Positions 56,047-64,000 of a stretch of DNA of 64,000 bases are shown in pieces. A program made the translations under genes and the position numbers. The first letter of the stretch is position 1. The number at the start of each line of letters is the position of its first letter. The notes under the pieces are model-generated. The model searched no databases, was not told the DNA's origin, and saw only the letters and a program-made list of their open reading frames with translations. Source of the stretch: Anaerolineaceae bacterium (GTDB lineage: Bacteria > Chloroflexota > Anaerolineae > Aggregatilineales > Phototrophicaceae); contig JACKCF010000007.1 in assembly GCA_020634165.1 (NCBI GenBank), forward strand, positions 1-64,000. The letters run 5' to 3'.

Positions 56047-58544
56047 GCATCATCTGTTTCTGATGAGTCATCTGCTGCCTGCTGCGGAACCTGAGTGTCA
56101 GTATCGTTTTCTATGACAACACGTGGAGTTGTCTGCGTCGTTACCTTGCGATCAGCCAGGGATGGCAGACGGGGGACTTCCGTCATAGGAGTCTCATCAA
56201 AAGGTTCGCCATCGTCATCACGGTTTATGGGCTTGGTTTCTGCTCGATCTTCAACCTGGACTGCGTTCAACGTGTCTGATTTACGCTTCTGTGGGGCAGA
56301 GATACTTGTCGTTTCGGGCGGAGGTGTTTTTTCCCCGTTTACAGTCGATGGCAGATTAACCTGGGAAACCAAAATCGTTTCTTTAGCTTTGCCCTGGTTC
56401 GCTGGCGTCTCAATCGGCCCGTTGATTGCTTCGCGATAATTGATACGCGGATGGAACATACTTTGCAGGATATCGACGAAGATGTCTTCGATAACGTGCA
56501 GGTCGTTCAGCGTCAAGCCGGATTCATCCAACTGACCTTCTTCACGCTTGCTGTTGAAGATGCCTCGCACAATCTGGCTGATCTGGCCCTTGCTTTCCGG
56601 CTTGGCACTGCGGACGGCGGCCTCACAGCTATCAGCCAACATAAGAATACCTGTCTCGCGGGTCTGTGGAACAGGTCCAGGGTAAGTGAAATCGCCTTTG
56701 TCGAGCTGGCTTTCGTCACCACCAAGCTGGCGCAGTGCGCGCTGGTAAAACACGTAAACGGTCGTTGTTCCGTGATGCTCACGGATAAAATCTCGGATAC
56801 GTTGTGGCAGCCGTGCTTGTCTGGCAATCTCATCACCCTCGATGACGTGGTTGATGATTATGTCCGCACTGCGGGCAGGATCATTAAGCGTATCGTGGGG
56901 ATTGCCAATATGCTCCTGCTGATTCTCTGTGAAGTACAGCGGGTTGGACATCTTGCCAATATCGTGATAAAGCGCAGCGACATGCGTTAGCTGAGAATCG
57001 GCCCCGATGGCGCTCGCCGCCTGTTCGGCTAAATTAGCAACTTGCAGGGAATGTTGGTACGTCCCTGGGGCTTCTCGCAACAGGCGCTGTAACAAGGGTT
57101 TGTTCGGTTGGCTCAGATCAAGCAGTCTCAGGGCGGTCGGCAGGTTGAACAGCGTCGTGACCACATACATGACGGCAATGGCTGTTGCGGGTGCCAATAA
57201 CGCTCCGCTGATGAACGAGAGAACCAGGCGAATGAGGACGACGCTCATATCAGTGGCCGTTGCAGTGGCCAGAGAGAACATCGTAATGATGCCCACATTG
57301 ACGAGGCCAACCAATGCGCCGGACATAAAGAACGAATTCAATCGACCCGGATTGCGTAAACTCAGGGCACCGGCAAGGCTACCAGCGGCTACCAGAACCG
57401 TGATCTCAAGCGAATTGTTCATGGCTAGCCCAACGAGCAGACTCATAGAAAGACTGGCCGCGATGGCGATGTGGGTATCCGCGATGGCCACATAGATTAA
57501 GGCGAGTGCAGCCACAGGGAACAGGTAAATATCACCGCCAATGCCAAGTAACCGTGTTGCCAGAAGCATCAGCAGGAAGATGACAACGTACATAGCTAGG
57601 CGGAGGAGTTGCGTATCTTGAAGTAATTCTGGCGTAAATCGTGAGAAGTAAAGTGTCGCTAATACTATAACAATGATCGTCGCCAGCATGGCCCGCAAAA
57701 TATCCATCATGCGACGATCTTGTGTGCGCAGCAGCCCCAACTTGGATAACGCTTCATAATCCGCTTTGGAAATTGTGCTGCCTGCTTCAACGATCCTCTC
57801 ACCTGTCACAAAGCTGCGTGGAACGGGTGAAACGGCAGCCGCTGCCGCATCACGTGCTTCTTCAGTCGCTTCCAGGTTGACTACACGATTGGCGGTGATT
57901 AAATCCTCGACGATGGCCACAATGACGCGACGTTCATTGGCATTAAAGCGCACCGCGACCTGTGTGGGTAACTGCTCCCGAATGGCGTCGATTTCATCTT
58001 CACGCACAGAGCGCATCACGCGCGGTAAAACAGCAAGGACTTCATTTTCGATGTCGGTCCACGTTTCATCGTCAAAACGTAAAATCGACTCGCTGATACT
58101 CTCGTCCAGATCAAGCGCCTGAATCGCCGCGATGTCTGTGATTTTTTGCTCGGTAGTATCGTAGGTGGCTCGCCGGACGTTGCGCATGAACGTCAGGATA
58201 CTGCTGGCCAACTCAGTCTGTTGTTGGACGCGCTCAGGATCGGGCGGTGAGAGAATCGGCTCAACGCTATCGCGTGCTCGCTGACGCTCAATTTCCGTCA
58301 GAATATCGCTGGTGAAGGTCACATTGGTTGACGCGACAATGTCCCTGGGGGCAACGGCACCCTCTTCGAGAGATGCGACGCTGTTTAATCCAGGCAGAAA
58401 ACTATCGGCGGCGATGATGAAAGCCGTGCTCAACCAGAACCCAAGCACAGCCAGTGAAATCGCAGTCCGCTGGAGCGTCAGACGGGTGCGCTCTGGGGAG
58501 AAGTTGTATCGTGCTTCCAAGAATTCTGTTAGCCGGTCAATCAT
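56043..58544 (-). CDS. pgpH: 7TM-HD phosphodiesterase, PgpH type
   Basis: An 833-residue protein. A membrane helix at 28-48 is followed by an external 7TMR-HDED domain (to about 280), then seven membrane helices (about 285-480) and a cytosolic HD domain with HSLQVANLAEQAA and ALYHDIGKMSNPLYFTENQ. PgpH of Listeria degrades c-di-AMP. Beyond the HD domain about 120 residues form a polar, Thr/Asp/Glu/Pro-rich tail (from about residue 710), longer than in typical PgpH. ybeY and dgkA follow. Confidence 0.93.
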   Translation of the reverse strand: MIDRLTEFLEARYNFSPERTRLTLQRTAISLAVLGFWLSTAFIIAADSFLPGLNSVASLEEGAVAPRDIVASTNVTFTSDILTEIERQRARDSVEPILSPPDPERVQQQTELASSILTFMRNVRRATYDTTEQKITDIAAIQALDLDESISESILRFDDETWTDIENEVLAVLPRVMRSVREDEIDAIREQLPTQVAVRFNANERRVIVAIVEDLITANRVVNLEATEEARDAAAAAVSPVPRSFVTGERIVEAGSTISKADYEALSKLGLLRTQDRRMMDILRAMLATIIVIVLATLYFSRFTPELLQDTQLLRLAMYVVIFLLMLLATRLLGIGGDIYLFPVAALALIYVAIADTHIAIAASLSMSLLVGLAMNNSLEITVLVAAGSLAGALSLRNPGRLNSFFMSGALVGLVNVGIITMFSLATATATDMSVVLIRLVLSFISGALLAPATAIAVMYVVTTLFNLPTALRLLDLSQPNKPLLQRLLREAPGTYQHSLQVANLAEQAASAIGADSQLTHVAALYHDIGKMSNPLYFTENQQEHIGNPHDTLNDPARSADIIINHVIEGDEIARQARLPQRIRDFIREHHGTTTVYVFYQRALRQLGGDESQLDKGDFTYPGPVPQTRETGILMLADSCEAAVRSAKPESKGQISQIVRGIFNSKREEGQLDESGLTLNDLHVIEDIFVDILQSMFHPRINYREAINGPIETPANQGKAKETILVSQVNLPSTVNGEKTPPPETTSISAPQKRKSDTLNAVQVEDRAETKPINRDDDGEPFDETPMTEVPRLPSLADRKVTTQTTPRVVIENDTDTQVPQQAADDSSETDDA

Positions 58545-58557
58545 AGAGCCTGCTTAA

Positions 58558-59016
58558 TCACTGGCTGCTCAGTAGCTCACGAACGATAGTACTCACCAGT
58601 TTGCCGTCAGCGCGGCCCTTGGTCTGGGGTGCAAGCATACCCATGACTTTGCCCATCTCTTTAGGAGAACTGGCCCCAGTTTTGGCGATTGCATCGCGAG
58701 CCATAGCTTCGATTTCTTCCTGAGATAGCTGGGCAGGCAGGAATTCAATAATGATGTCAAGCTCTGCTTCTTCAGCAGCGGCCTGCTCGTTGCGCCCTGC
58801 CGAGTTTAGCTCATCGATGCTCTCACGGCGCTTTTTCGCCTCTTTCTGCAAAATATCGACGACATCTTCGTCGCTGAGTTCCCGGCGCTCGTCGACTTCC
58901 ACCTGCTTGATGGCACTTTGCAGCAAGCGAATGGTATTGCGGCGCTCAGTGTCTTTATTTTTCATCGCCTCTTTCAAGGCGCTCATTAGTTGATCTTTTG
59001 GGCTTTCGGCCATCAT
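58558..59016 (-). CDS. yqeY: GatB/YqeY domain protein
   Basis: A protein of about 152 residues matching YqeY: ALKEAMKNKDTERRNTIRLLQSAIKQVEVDERREL, EFLPAQLSQEEIEAMARDAI and GKVMGMLAPQTKGRADGKLVS. It resembles the tail domain of GatB, the amidotransferase that converts Glu-tRNA(Gln). Its own role is unknown. ATG59016 has GAGGAT upstream; an in-frame start at 59040 is possible. pgpH starts 13 bases after its stop. Confidence 0.92.
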   Translation of the reverse strand: MMAESPKDQLMSALKEAMKNKDTERRNTIRLLQSAIKQVEVDERRELSDEDVVDILQKEAKKRRESIDELNSAGRNEQAAAEEAELDIIIEFLPAQLSQEEIEAMARDAIAKTGASSPKEMGKVMGMLAPQTKGRADGKLVSTIVRELLSSQ

Positions 59017-59056
59017 GCAAATCCTCAGAGAGTGGACCAAATCCGAATTGCAGCCC

Positions 59057-60343
59057 CTATTCTATCACAGGAGTTGCTCTGACAGTGTCGTTACATACCT
59101 CATCGATTCTGGCTAGGGTAATGTGGTTGTCCAATGGTCGCGGCAGCACCGCCTGTACTCGGATGTAGTTGTGGGTATATCCCACGTTCATAAAGCCTGC
59201 ATCACTTGCCCCTGTCACCTGTTCCCAAAGCACAGGCAGTTCCCGCCCGATAAAACGGCTGGCGAATTTGGCCTCTGTCAATTGGGCAAGTTCCAACAGC
59301 CTGTGACTGCGGTCTTTCTTCTTGGTATTGCGAACCTGGCCCTTCATCCGGCTTGCCGGGGTTCCGGGGCGGGTGCTGTAGCGGAAAACGTGCAGTCCCG
59401 CGAAATCCATCTCTTTGATGAATGCCGCGCTCTGCTCAAATTCTTCGTCTGTCTCCCCAGGAAAGCCAACAATGACATCAGATGTTAATCGCAGGTCTGG
59501 AATATGCGCGCGGGCATCAGCCACAATGGCCCGGAATGCATCCTGGTTGGTGTTGCGTCGCATGCGCCTGAGCGTTGCGTCGCAGCCGCTCTGCAAGGGC
59601 AGGTGCAGATGTGGACATAATCTTTCATTAGCCCACAACTCAAAAAACCCTGGGCTGATATCCCAAGGCTCCAAAGAGGACAGCCGAATACGCGGTATGT
59701 CCGTCTGCTCTAGAATCGTCTCTACAAGGTGCTTTAGCCCATCTCGGTCGCCGAAGTCGTACCCATAACTGCCCAGATGCACACCTGTTAACACAACTTC
59801 CTGATAGCCCATATCTTCCAGATAGTGGATTTCAGCGATGATCTCGGCAATAGGTTGGCTTTGGCCTTCTCCACGGGCGACAGTGGTAATGCAGAAGGTG
59901 CAGGAATTGTCGCAGCCATCCTGTACCTTTACGAACGCTCTTGTGCGACGGCTGGCACCTGGATGTAACTCACTGCGCTCAATCGGCTCTCTATCGAACT
60001 CAGGCACCGCTTCGCCAGTAATCAGCGGTACGATGTCCATCTTGCGACCGTTATCCACAACCTGGGTAACACCTGGCAGCACAGCGATATCATTCGGTGC
60101 AATCTGTGCATGACATCCGGTAACGGTGATATTGGCACTTTTATTGGTGCGATGTATGCCGCGAATCATTTGTCGGCTGCTACGTACAGCTTCATTGGTG
60201 ACAGCACACGTATTGATGATGACTTCGTCCGCCAGTTCAGGATCATCCACAATTTCGTGGCCCTGCTGTTGGAATTGGCGCGCCAAGGTGTCGATCTCGC
60301 TCTGATTGAGCCGACAGCCCAGCATTCTCAAATGAACTTTCAT
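59057..60343 (-). CDS. mtaB: tRNA t6A37 methylthiotransferase MtaB
   Basis: A 428-residue MiaB-family enzyme. The first Fe-S cluster uses Cys10 (MLGCRLN), Cys46 (NTCAVT) and Cys77 (TGCHAQ). The radical SAM cluster uses Cys144, Cys148 and Cys151 (CDNSCTFC). A TRAM domain ends the protein. The GCRLN form marks MtaB, which adds methylthio to t6A37 of tRNA, rather than MiaB. yqeY follows 40 bases later. Confidence 0.92.
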   Translation of the reverse strand: MKVHLRMLGCRLNQSEIDTLARQFQQQGHEIVDDPELADEVIINTCAVTNEAVRSSRQMIRGIHRTNKSANITVTGCHAQIAPNDIAVLPGVTQVVDNGRKMDIVPLITGEAVPEFDREPIERSELHPGASRRTRAFVKVQDGCDNSCTFCITTVARGEGQSQPIAEIIAEIHYLEDMGYQEVVLTGVHLGSYGYDFGDRDGLKHLVETILEQTDIPRIRLSSLEPWDISPGFFELWANERLCPHLHLPLQSGCDATLRRMRRNTNQDAFRAIVADARAHIPDLRLTSDVIVGFPGETDEEFEQSAAFIKEMDFAGLHVFRYSTRPGTPASRMKGQVRNTKKKDRSHRLLELAQLTEAKFASRFIGRELPVLWEQVTGASDAGFMNVGYTHNYIRVQAVLPRPLDNHITLARIDEVCNDTVRATPVIE

Positions 60344-60387
60344 AAGCGGTTGATATGGCCTGTACTAGGAAACCAGCAGATAGGAAA

Positions 60388-61281
60388 TTATGCACCATTA
60401 CCAAACAGCACACGTGGACTAAATACCACAAAATCATCGAATTCGACCACAGTTCCTGGGTAGCGATTGGTGTTGACAACAACGCCTAGTTTCCCCGTTG
60501 ATGCCAGCCCAGGTACCTGCCAGACCGTCGATTCTTCACCCTGGCAGTCGGATGCACTGCCAGTAGGTTGTTCGCCGTCACGTGGCAGGCACAATATTAC
60601 CTGTTCGCCATTGATAAAGAACTGGAATGTATCGCCTTCGCCAACCACGCGAATGCGATTCGCCACATTTAGCCCTTCATTGACTAATCCATCACTATAA
60701 TGCCATACGGTCGCACGAACGGCTTGGCCTGTGTCGTCGGTGTTCCACAGTGAATAGTAGCCATCATTGCTGATTAGGAAAATGCCGTAGCTGGTGGGTG
60801 TGCTGCTTGCCGCGGGGAAAATGAACCTGAGTAGGGGCAGCGTGCCGGAATCAGCTAACTCACACAGAATAGCCAGCGGCATGTTGCATGAAGTCGCGGG
60901 TTCCTGTAGCCGGAAGACGATGCCAAAGCCTTCGTTTTGTTCACTACCACCGACTGCTATTGCCGTCACTGTCGCATCAAAATTCCCGAAGCTGGGCGCA
61001 GCCGCTGAATAAATCGTGGCGCTGCTATCCACACTGATGCGCATGACGCCGTCCTCAATGACCTTTTCTTCCTGGCCACCGGACTGTTGCCATTCGTCCT
61101 CAAACCCATCGAATCCGGCGGCATAGAGCAATTCCCCAGGCGCACCTGTCAAAATAGTCACCTGTGAGCGATTGGCGGCATACCATCTGTCAACGGCAAA
61201 AAGCGCCACAATCAATATGGCAAGCAGAATAACTTTGAGAAGCCAATTTCTAGAACGAGAACGGTTTGTCTGATCAACCAT
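60388..61281 (-). CDS. membrane-anchored lectin-like protein
   Basis: A 297-residue protein with one N-terminal membrane helix (WLLKVILLAILIVALFAVD) and an external beta-sandwich (ELLYAAGFDGFEDEWQQ, FGIVFRLQ, RIRVVGEGDTFQFFINGEQV, TGKLGVVVNTNRYPGTVVEFDDFVVF). The end matches the LamG/DUF1080-type concanavalin fold, which binds sugars or other ligands. No catalytic motif is clear. It is one of several single-helix anchored extracytoplasmic proteins in this block. Confidence 0.6.
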   Translation of the reverse strand: MVDQTNRSRSRNWLLKVILLAILIVALFAVDRWYAANRSQVTILTGAPGELLYAAGFDGFEDEWQQSGGQEEKVIEDGVMRISVDSSATIYSAAAPSFGNFDATVTAIAVGGSEQNEGFGIVFRLQEPATSCNMPLAILCELADSGTLPLLRFIFPAASSTPTSYGIFLISNDGYYSLWNTDDTGQAVRATVWHYSDGLVNEGLNVANRIRVVGEGDTFQFFINGEQVILCLPRDGEQPTGSASDCQGEESTVWQVPGLASTGKLGVVVNTNRYPGTVVEFDDFVVFSPRVLFGNGA

Positions 61282-61356
61282 GATTTGCCCTGTCTATATG
61301 TGCCACCAAGGCAGGCTGATTCTAGCAAAGTTCGCCTTATTGTGAAGCGTAGACGG

Positions 61357-62646
61357 TCAATCAGTGGGAATACCCAGAATGGATGCCGCAATTTCAGAAT
61401 AGGGCGTATCGCTATCAGCAACCGTTGTCAGCAGGGCAGAGGCCTGTGTCAGTTGTCCAGTTCTTAAATAGGCTTGGGCAGCAATCATGGCGACTCGCTC
61501 ATCATCTGGTGCATTCGCAAGGGCGGCCTCTATGAGCGTTATGCCACCCTCAATGCGTCCAAGTTCCACCAACGCCCATCCGTAGACCGCTCTCAGCCAT
61601 TGGTCATCTGGTTTATCCTCGACCAGCCGACTCAAACTGGTCAATGCCGTTTCGCTGATGCCTAGCCCTGGTATGTAAATCGAGTCCGACTCGCTGTTTG
61701 CTATCTCTGTGCCATCCTGGTCAATACTGCCTGCGAGCAGTTGGCTCAGGAACTCGGCATCTTCGGCACTATCGGTGCTCCCCAAACCCTGATACGTGAG
61801 ATTCAGTTCATGGTAAAGAACAGGATTGGTTGGTTCCAGGATGACAGCTTGCAAAAGTGCTGCCAAACTCGCTTCATAATCGCGATTGATGCGCCTCTCT
61901 AACCCTGCAATCATGCGGATACTGCTGCTTTCTGGTGCCAGTTCGATCGCTTCGCGTAGTCGCTCTGTACTGTCTTTGCCCTGCATCGCGCGCATCAGCG
62001 CGGTGTAGGCTAAAGCATCTGGGAACGGCGCGTATTGTTCAGCCGCATACTGGAAGGCGTACTCGGCTAAAGGCCACAGGCGGCGATCTGCATACAGCGC
62101 GGCAACCTCACTAACGATATATACCGGGTCCCGACCACTATTGAGGACCGAATAGAGGTCCTGCATGGTACGGCCATAGGTATCATGCAGCAGCAGCTCC
62201 TGCGTATACGGAATAGCTGCTTCCGGTTGGATCGGCGCGAGGATCAGTGCAGTGTAGTAAATAGCCCAATTGTTAGTGGGGTCCATCTGCTGGATTTGCC
62301 CCAGGCTGGCCAGTGCGGTATCAAACATCTGCCCATTAATGTATGCCAGCGTCAGTCGTTGCAGAAGGTCAACAGTGGGTTCAATGCTAACTGACCGCTC
62401 CCAATAGGAAACCGCGTATTCGATTTGACCAGCCCGTTCCCATAAATCTCCCATATCACGCAGACGACTAGCAGTCCAACCCGCTGATGCAGCCTGTGAC
62501 TCTAACTTGTATATCTGCTGGAAAATAGTGTAGGGGGAAGTTAAATCTTCCTGCGCTGAGGATGGGACCAGAAAGCCTATGCCGAGCAGTACGTATGTGA
62601 AGACAAGGATACGAATGAACAATCTGGGTGAGCTAGCAGCCGTCAC
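61357..62646 (-). CDS. exported TPR-repeat protein
   Basis: A 429-residue protein with a signal peptide (RLFIRILVFTYVLLGIGFLVPSSA). Tetratricopeptide repeats follow through most of the length: GDLWERAGQIEYAVSYWERSVSIEP, QIQQMDPTNNWAIYYTALIL, GWALVELGRIEGGITLIEAALANAP. TPRs mediate protein assembly, here outside the membrane. Function unknown. The gene lies next to the lectin-like protein gene. Confidence 0.75.
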   Translation of the reverse strand: MTAASSPRLFIRILVFTYVLLGIGFLVPSSAQEDLTSPYTIFQQIYKLESQAASAGWTASRLRDMGDLWERAGQIEYAVSYWERSVSIEPTVDLLQRLTLAYINGQMFDTALASLGQIQQMDPTNNWAIYYTALILAPIQPEAAIPYTQELLLHDTYGRTMQDLYSVLNSGRDPVYIVSEVAALYADRRLWPLAEYAFQYAAEQYAPFPDALAYTALMRAMQGKDSTERLREAIELAPESSSIRMIAGLERRINRDYEASLAALLQAVILEPTNPVLYHELNLTYQGLGSTDSAEDAEFLSQLLAGSIDQDGTEIANSESDSIYIPGLGISETALTSLSRLVEDKPDDQWLRAVYGWALVELGRIEGGITLIEAALANAPDDERVAMIAAQAYLRTGQLTQASALLTTVADSDTPYSEIAASILGIPTD

Positions 62647-62678
62647 AATGCCTAACTCTGGTTGATGTGCGCGATCAC

Positions 62679-63320
62679 CTATGCGCTCAGGACTTCGTGA
62701 ACCGTTTGTTCAAGTTGAGCAGGGGTGACTGGCTTGATCAGATAGCTATGAATATTCTGTAGTTTACCGATGACACGATTAGCAGCATCACCGTATGCTG
62801 TCACGACAACGATCTTAGGCAGGGGTACATTGTTAGCTTCATATAGGGCCTTGAGTTCTTCAATGATTTTCCAGCCCGTTGTATCTGGCAGACCAAGGTC
62901 CATGAACAACAGTCCCGGCATACCTTCACGGATCATCTGCATGCCTGTTTTGCCATTGGTCGCGATGTGAGCACTAAAACCCATCTTGTGCAACGTCGCC
63001 TGCATGACTTCTGCCAATTCGAGGGTATCTTCTATAATCAGAACCTGGTTCAAAGCTTCTTCCTGTTTTCTATAGTCTGCCAAAGAAGACTCACTCATAC
63101 GGCCGTCATCATGTGTATGTGCTGCATCTTGATGATTTGCATTATGATCCCGACCTTCAGGATTGAGGACCAGTGCATTGAATATACCTGTTTCACTGGT
63201 CGACAAATGACCCTCTACAGACAGCTTATCATTAATTTGGAACATTGGCGAGCTTTCCGATACATTATCCTCGCCTTCTCCGAATTCCGTGCGGATGCCA
63301 ATCATCTCTATTGTTGGCAT
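62679..63320 (-). CDS. response regulator with a 90-residue N-terminal extension
   Basis: A 213-residue protein. Residues 91-213 form a receiver domain: LIIEDT (acidic pair Glu97-Asp98), phospho-acceptor Asp141 (LLFMDLGLPD), VVVTAYGD and the Lys in SYLIKPVTP. No DNA-binding or enzyme domain follows; output must come by protein contact. Residues 1-90 are polar, His/Asp/Ser-rich (NHQDAAHTHDDGR) and probably disordered. ATG63320 has GGAGA eight bases upstream; an internal ATG at 63098 would yield the receiver alone. Confidence 0.85.
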   Translation of the reverse strand: MPTIEMIGIRTEFGEGEDNVSESSPMFQINDKLSVEGHLSTSETGIFNALVLNPEGRDHNANHQDAAHTHDDGRMSESSLADYRKQEEALNQVLIIEDTLELAEVMQATLHKMGFSAHIATNGKTGMQMIREGMPGLLFMDLGLPDTTGWKIIEELKALYEANNVPLPKIVVVTAYGDAANRVIGKLQNIHSYLIKPVTPAQLEQTVHEVLSA

Positions 63321-63371
63321 TATGATGTCTCCGTCTGCATATGTTACGGCAGATTAATTAACGACAATTTC

Positions 63372-63403
63372 ATTTTACCACATCATTATGAATGTGTCGT
63401 CAA
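63372..63403 (-). promoter_or_regulatory. promoter of the response-regulator gene
   Basis: On the minus strand TTGACG (63398-63403) and TGG-TAAAAT (TAAAAT at 63372-63377), an extended -10. The spacer is 20 bases, long for a standard promoter. Confidence 0.45.
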
Positions 63404-63458
63404 TTCTCTCTCAAGTTTGTTAAAATTTTGTGCACTTTTTCTCATGAAATGGGTTATA

Positions 63459-63476
63459 TGCGCCAATATTGGCACA
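63459..63476. promoter_or_regulatory. palindromic operator candidate
   Basis: GCCAATATTGGC (63462-63473) is a perfect 12-base palindrome, extended to 18 with one mismatch (TG/CA outside). It sits ten bases before ATG63487 and about 140 bases from the divergent response-regulator gene, a good operator position for either. Confidence 0.4.
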
Positions 63477-63486
63477 AAGTGAAATA

Positions 63487-64000
63487 ATGAACGTAATAAA
63501 CTGTCAACCGGACATACAGACTGCTATCACCCTTGGTGAAGCCTTCGCATTTTCAGGTATCAATCTGATGGACGAGACCATTGTCGTCGAAGCCTTACAG
63601 ACCGACGAGCCTATTTATATCGAATATGACATTTTCGGCGAGCAATTGCAAAAAACAACGTCAGCAGAGTTTGTACATTTTGACGAACTTCAAGCACCTA
63701 AGGCACCCCAGTATACTTGTTGGCTGAATCATCCTTTGTTGCGGCAGCGTGGATTGAGAGAAGCAGATCGCGCCCAGGATTGGGTACAACCGTTGACTAT
63801 GATGGAAAAGATGGCCATCTTGCCTCATCTTGGTATGGCTCTACCCCCGATGCAGTTGCTGGGTCTGGCAGAGAGCCATGTCCTCAGTGAATGCCAACTG
63901 AAACCCGATGTCTATCTCGTCTGTCGCCGACTTCGTTTTGCAATAGCTATGTCATCCATTCGTCATGACGCAGGTGGATTGGCCTATGATTATGACACAG
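63487..64000 (+). CDS. unknown protein, 5' part only (runs off the window)
   Basis: The reading frame from ATG63487 stays open to the end of the window (171 residues visible). The visible part is soluble and mixed alpha/beta (EAFAFSGINLMDETIVVEALQ, YDIFGEQLQ, VQPLTMMEKMAILPHLGMALPPMQLLG). No domain or signal is recognised. It is divergent from the response regulator and carries a palindrome just before its start. Confidence 0.6.
   Translation, partial: MNVINCQPDIQTAITLGEAFAFSGINLMDETIVVEALQTDEPIYIEYDIFGEQLQKTTSAEFVHFDELQAPKAPQYTCWLNHPLLRQRGLREADRAQDWVQPLTMMEKMAILPHLGMALPPMQLLGLAESHVLSECQLKPDVYLVCRRLRFAIAMSSIRHDAGGLAYDYDT

Noticed and set aside
1..64000. CRISPR arrays, insertion sequences, prophage or integrase attachment sites
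   Set aside because: No regularly spaced repeats, transposase or integrase genes or terminal inverted repeats were seen. The tRNA-Cys gene has no duplicated 3' end nearby.

Overview
The window is bacterial chromosomal DNA of roughly even base composition. It carries about 65 protein genes, one tRNA gene and several candidate regulatory RNAs. Gene content and order suggest an uncultured or little-studied member of the Chloroflexota, probably Anaerolineae-like and single-membraned. It has RNase Y, a PgpH-type 7TM-HD protein, a DgkA-type kinase, an L,D-transpeptidase, an MGDG-synthase-like glycosyltransferase, GAF histidine kinases and many serine hydrolases. The ribosomal operon has the map-rpmJ-rpsM-rpsK-rpoA-rplQ-truA-rplM-rpsI order but lacks infA and rpsD. 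The lineage is an inference from gene content, not from a database search. No prophage, transposon, CRISPR array or rRNA was seen.

Layout. 1-6.2 kb: end of map, a secreted alpha/beta hydrolase, then the alpha ribosomal operon. 6.3-10.2 kb: a small-molecule kinase-like protein, MazG, a zinc ribbon, tRNA-Cys, and a PadR repressor with a membrane partner. 10.3-16.4 kb: an acidic membrane protein and a surface-glycan group (GT4, a GT9-GT26 fusion, Nudix, a heptose-kinase-like sugar kinase). 16.4-19.6 kb: VOC protein, alkyltransferase-like repair protein, RNase Y, RecX. 19.6-21.8 kb: a 720-base gap containing a structured RNA with a terminator, followed by an SDR and an iodotyrosine-deiodinase-type nitroreductase. 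21.8-28.3 kb: UDP-sugar dehydrogenase, a TyrA-like protein without its catalytic residues, HD and M50 proteins, a glycolipid synthase. 28.3-39.6 kb: sirtuin, beta-propeller, endonuclease III, three sensor kinases, GreA with a short terminated leader, LysRS, SerRS. 39.6-46 kb: S9 peptidase, L,D-transpeptidase, GH13 hydrolase. 46-53 kb: a tightly coupled minus-strand run (ATP-grasp, adenine methyltransferase, double GNAT, DUF952), plus SufE, a P-loop kinase and a sulfurtransferase. 53-62.7 kb: a long minus-strand block containing mtaB-yqeY-pgpH-ybeY-dgkA and several envelope-anchored proteins. The end holds a response regulator and a divergent gene that runs off the window.

Most of the window is housekeeping plus envelope biogenesis. 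The most unusual items are: the structured RNA ahead of the SDR/deiodinase-like pair; a greA leader that should produce RNAs of about 40-55 nt; a promoter-to-terminator unit with no convincing ORF near 52.4 kb; the GT9-GT26 fusion beside a heptose-kinase-like enzyme; a histidine kinase whose phospho-acceptor histidine is Asp; a TyrA-family protein lacking its catalytic His; and the methyltransferase/ATP-grasp/GNAT/DUF952 operon. No single complete new defence or biosynthetic system could be demonstrated from sequence alone.
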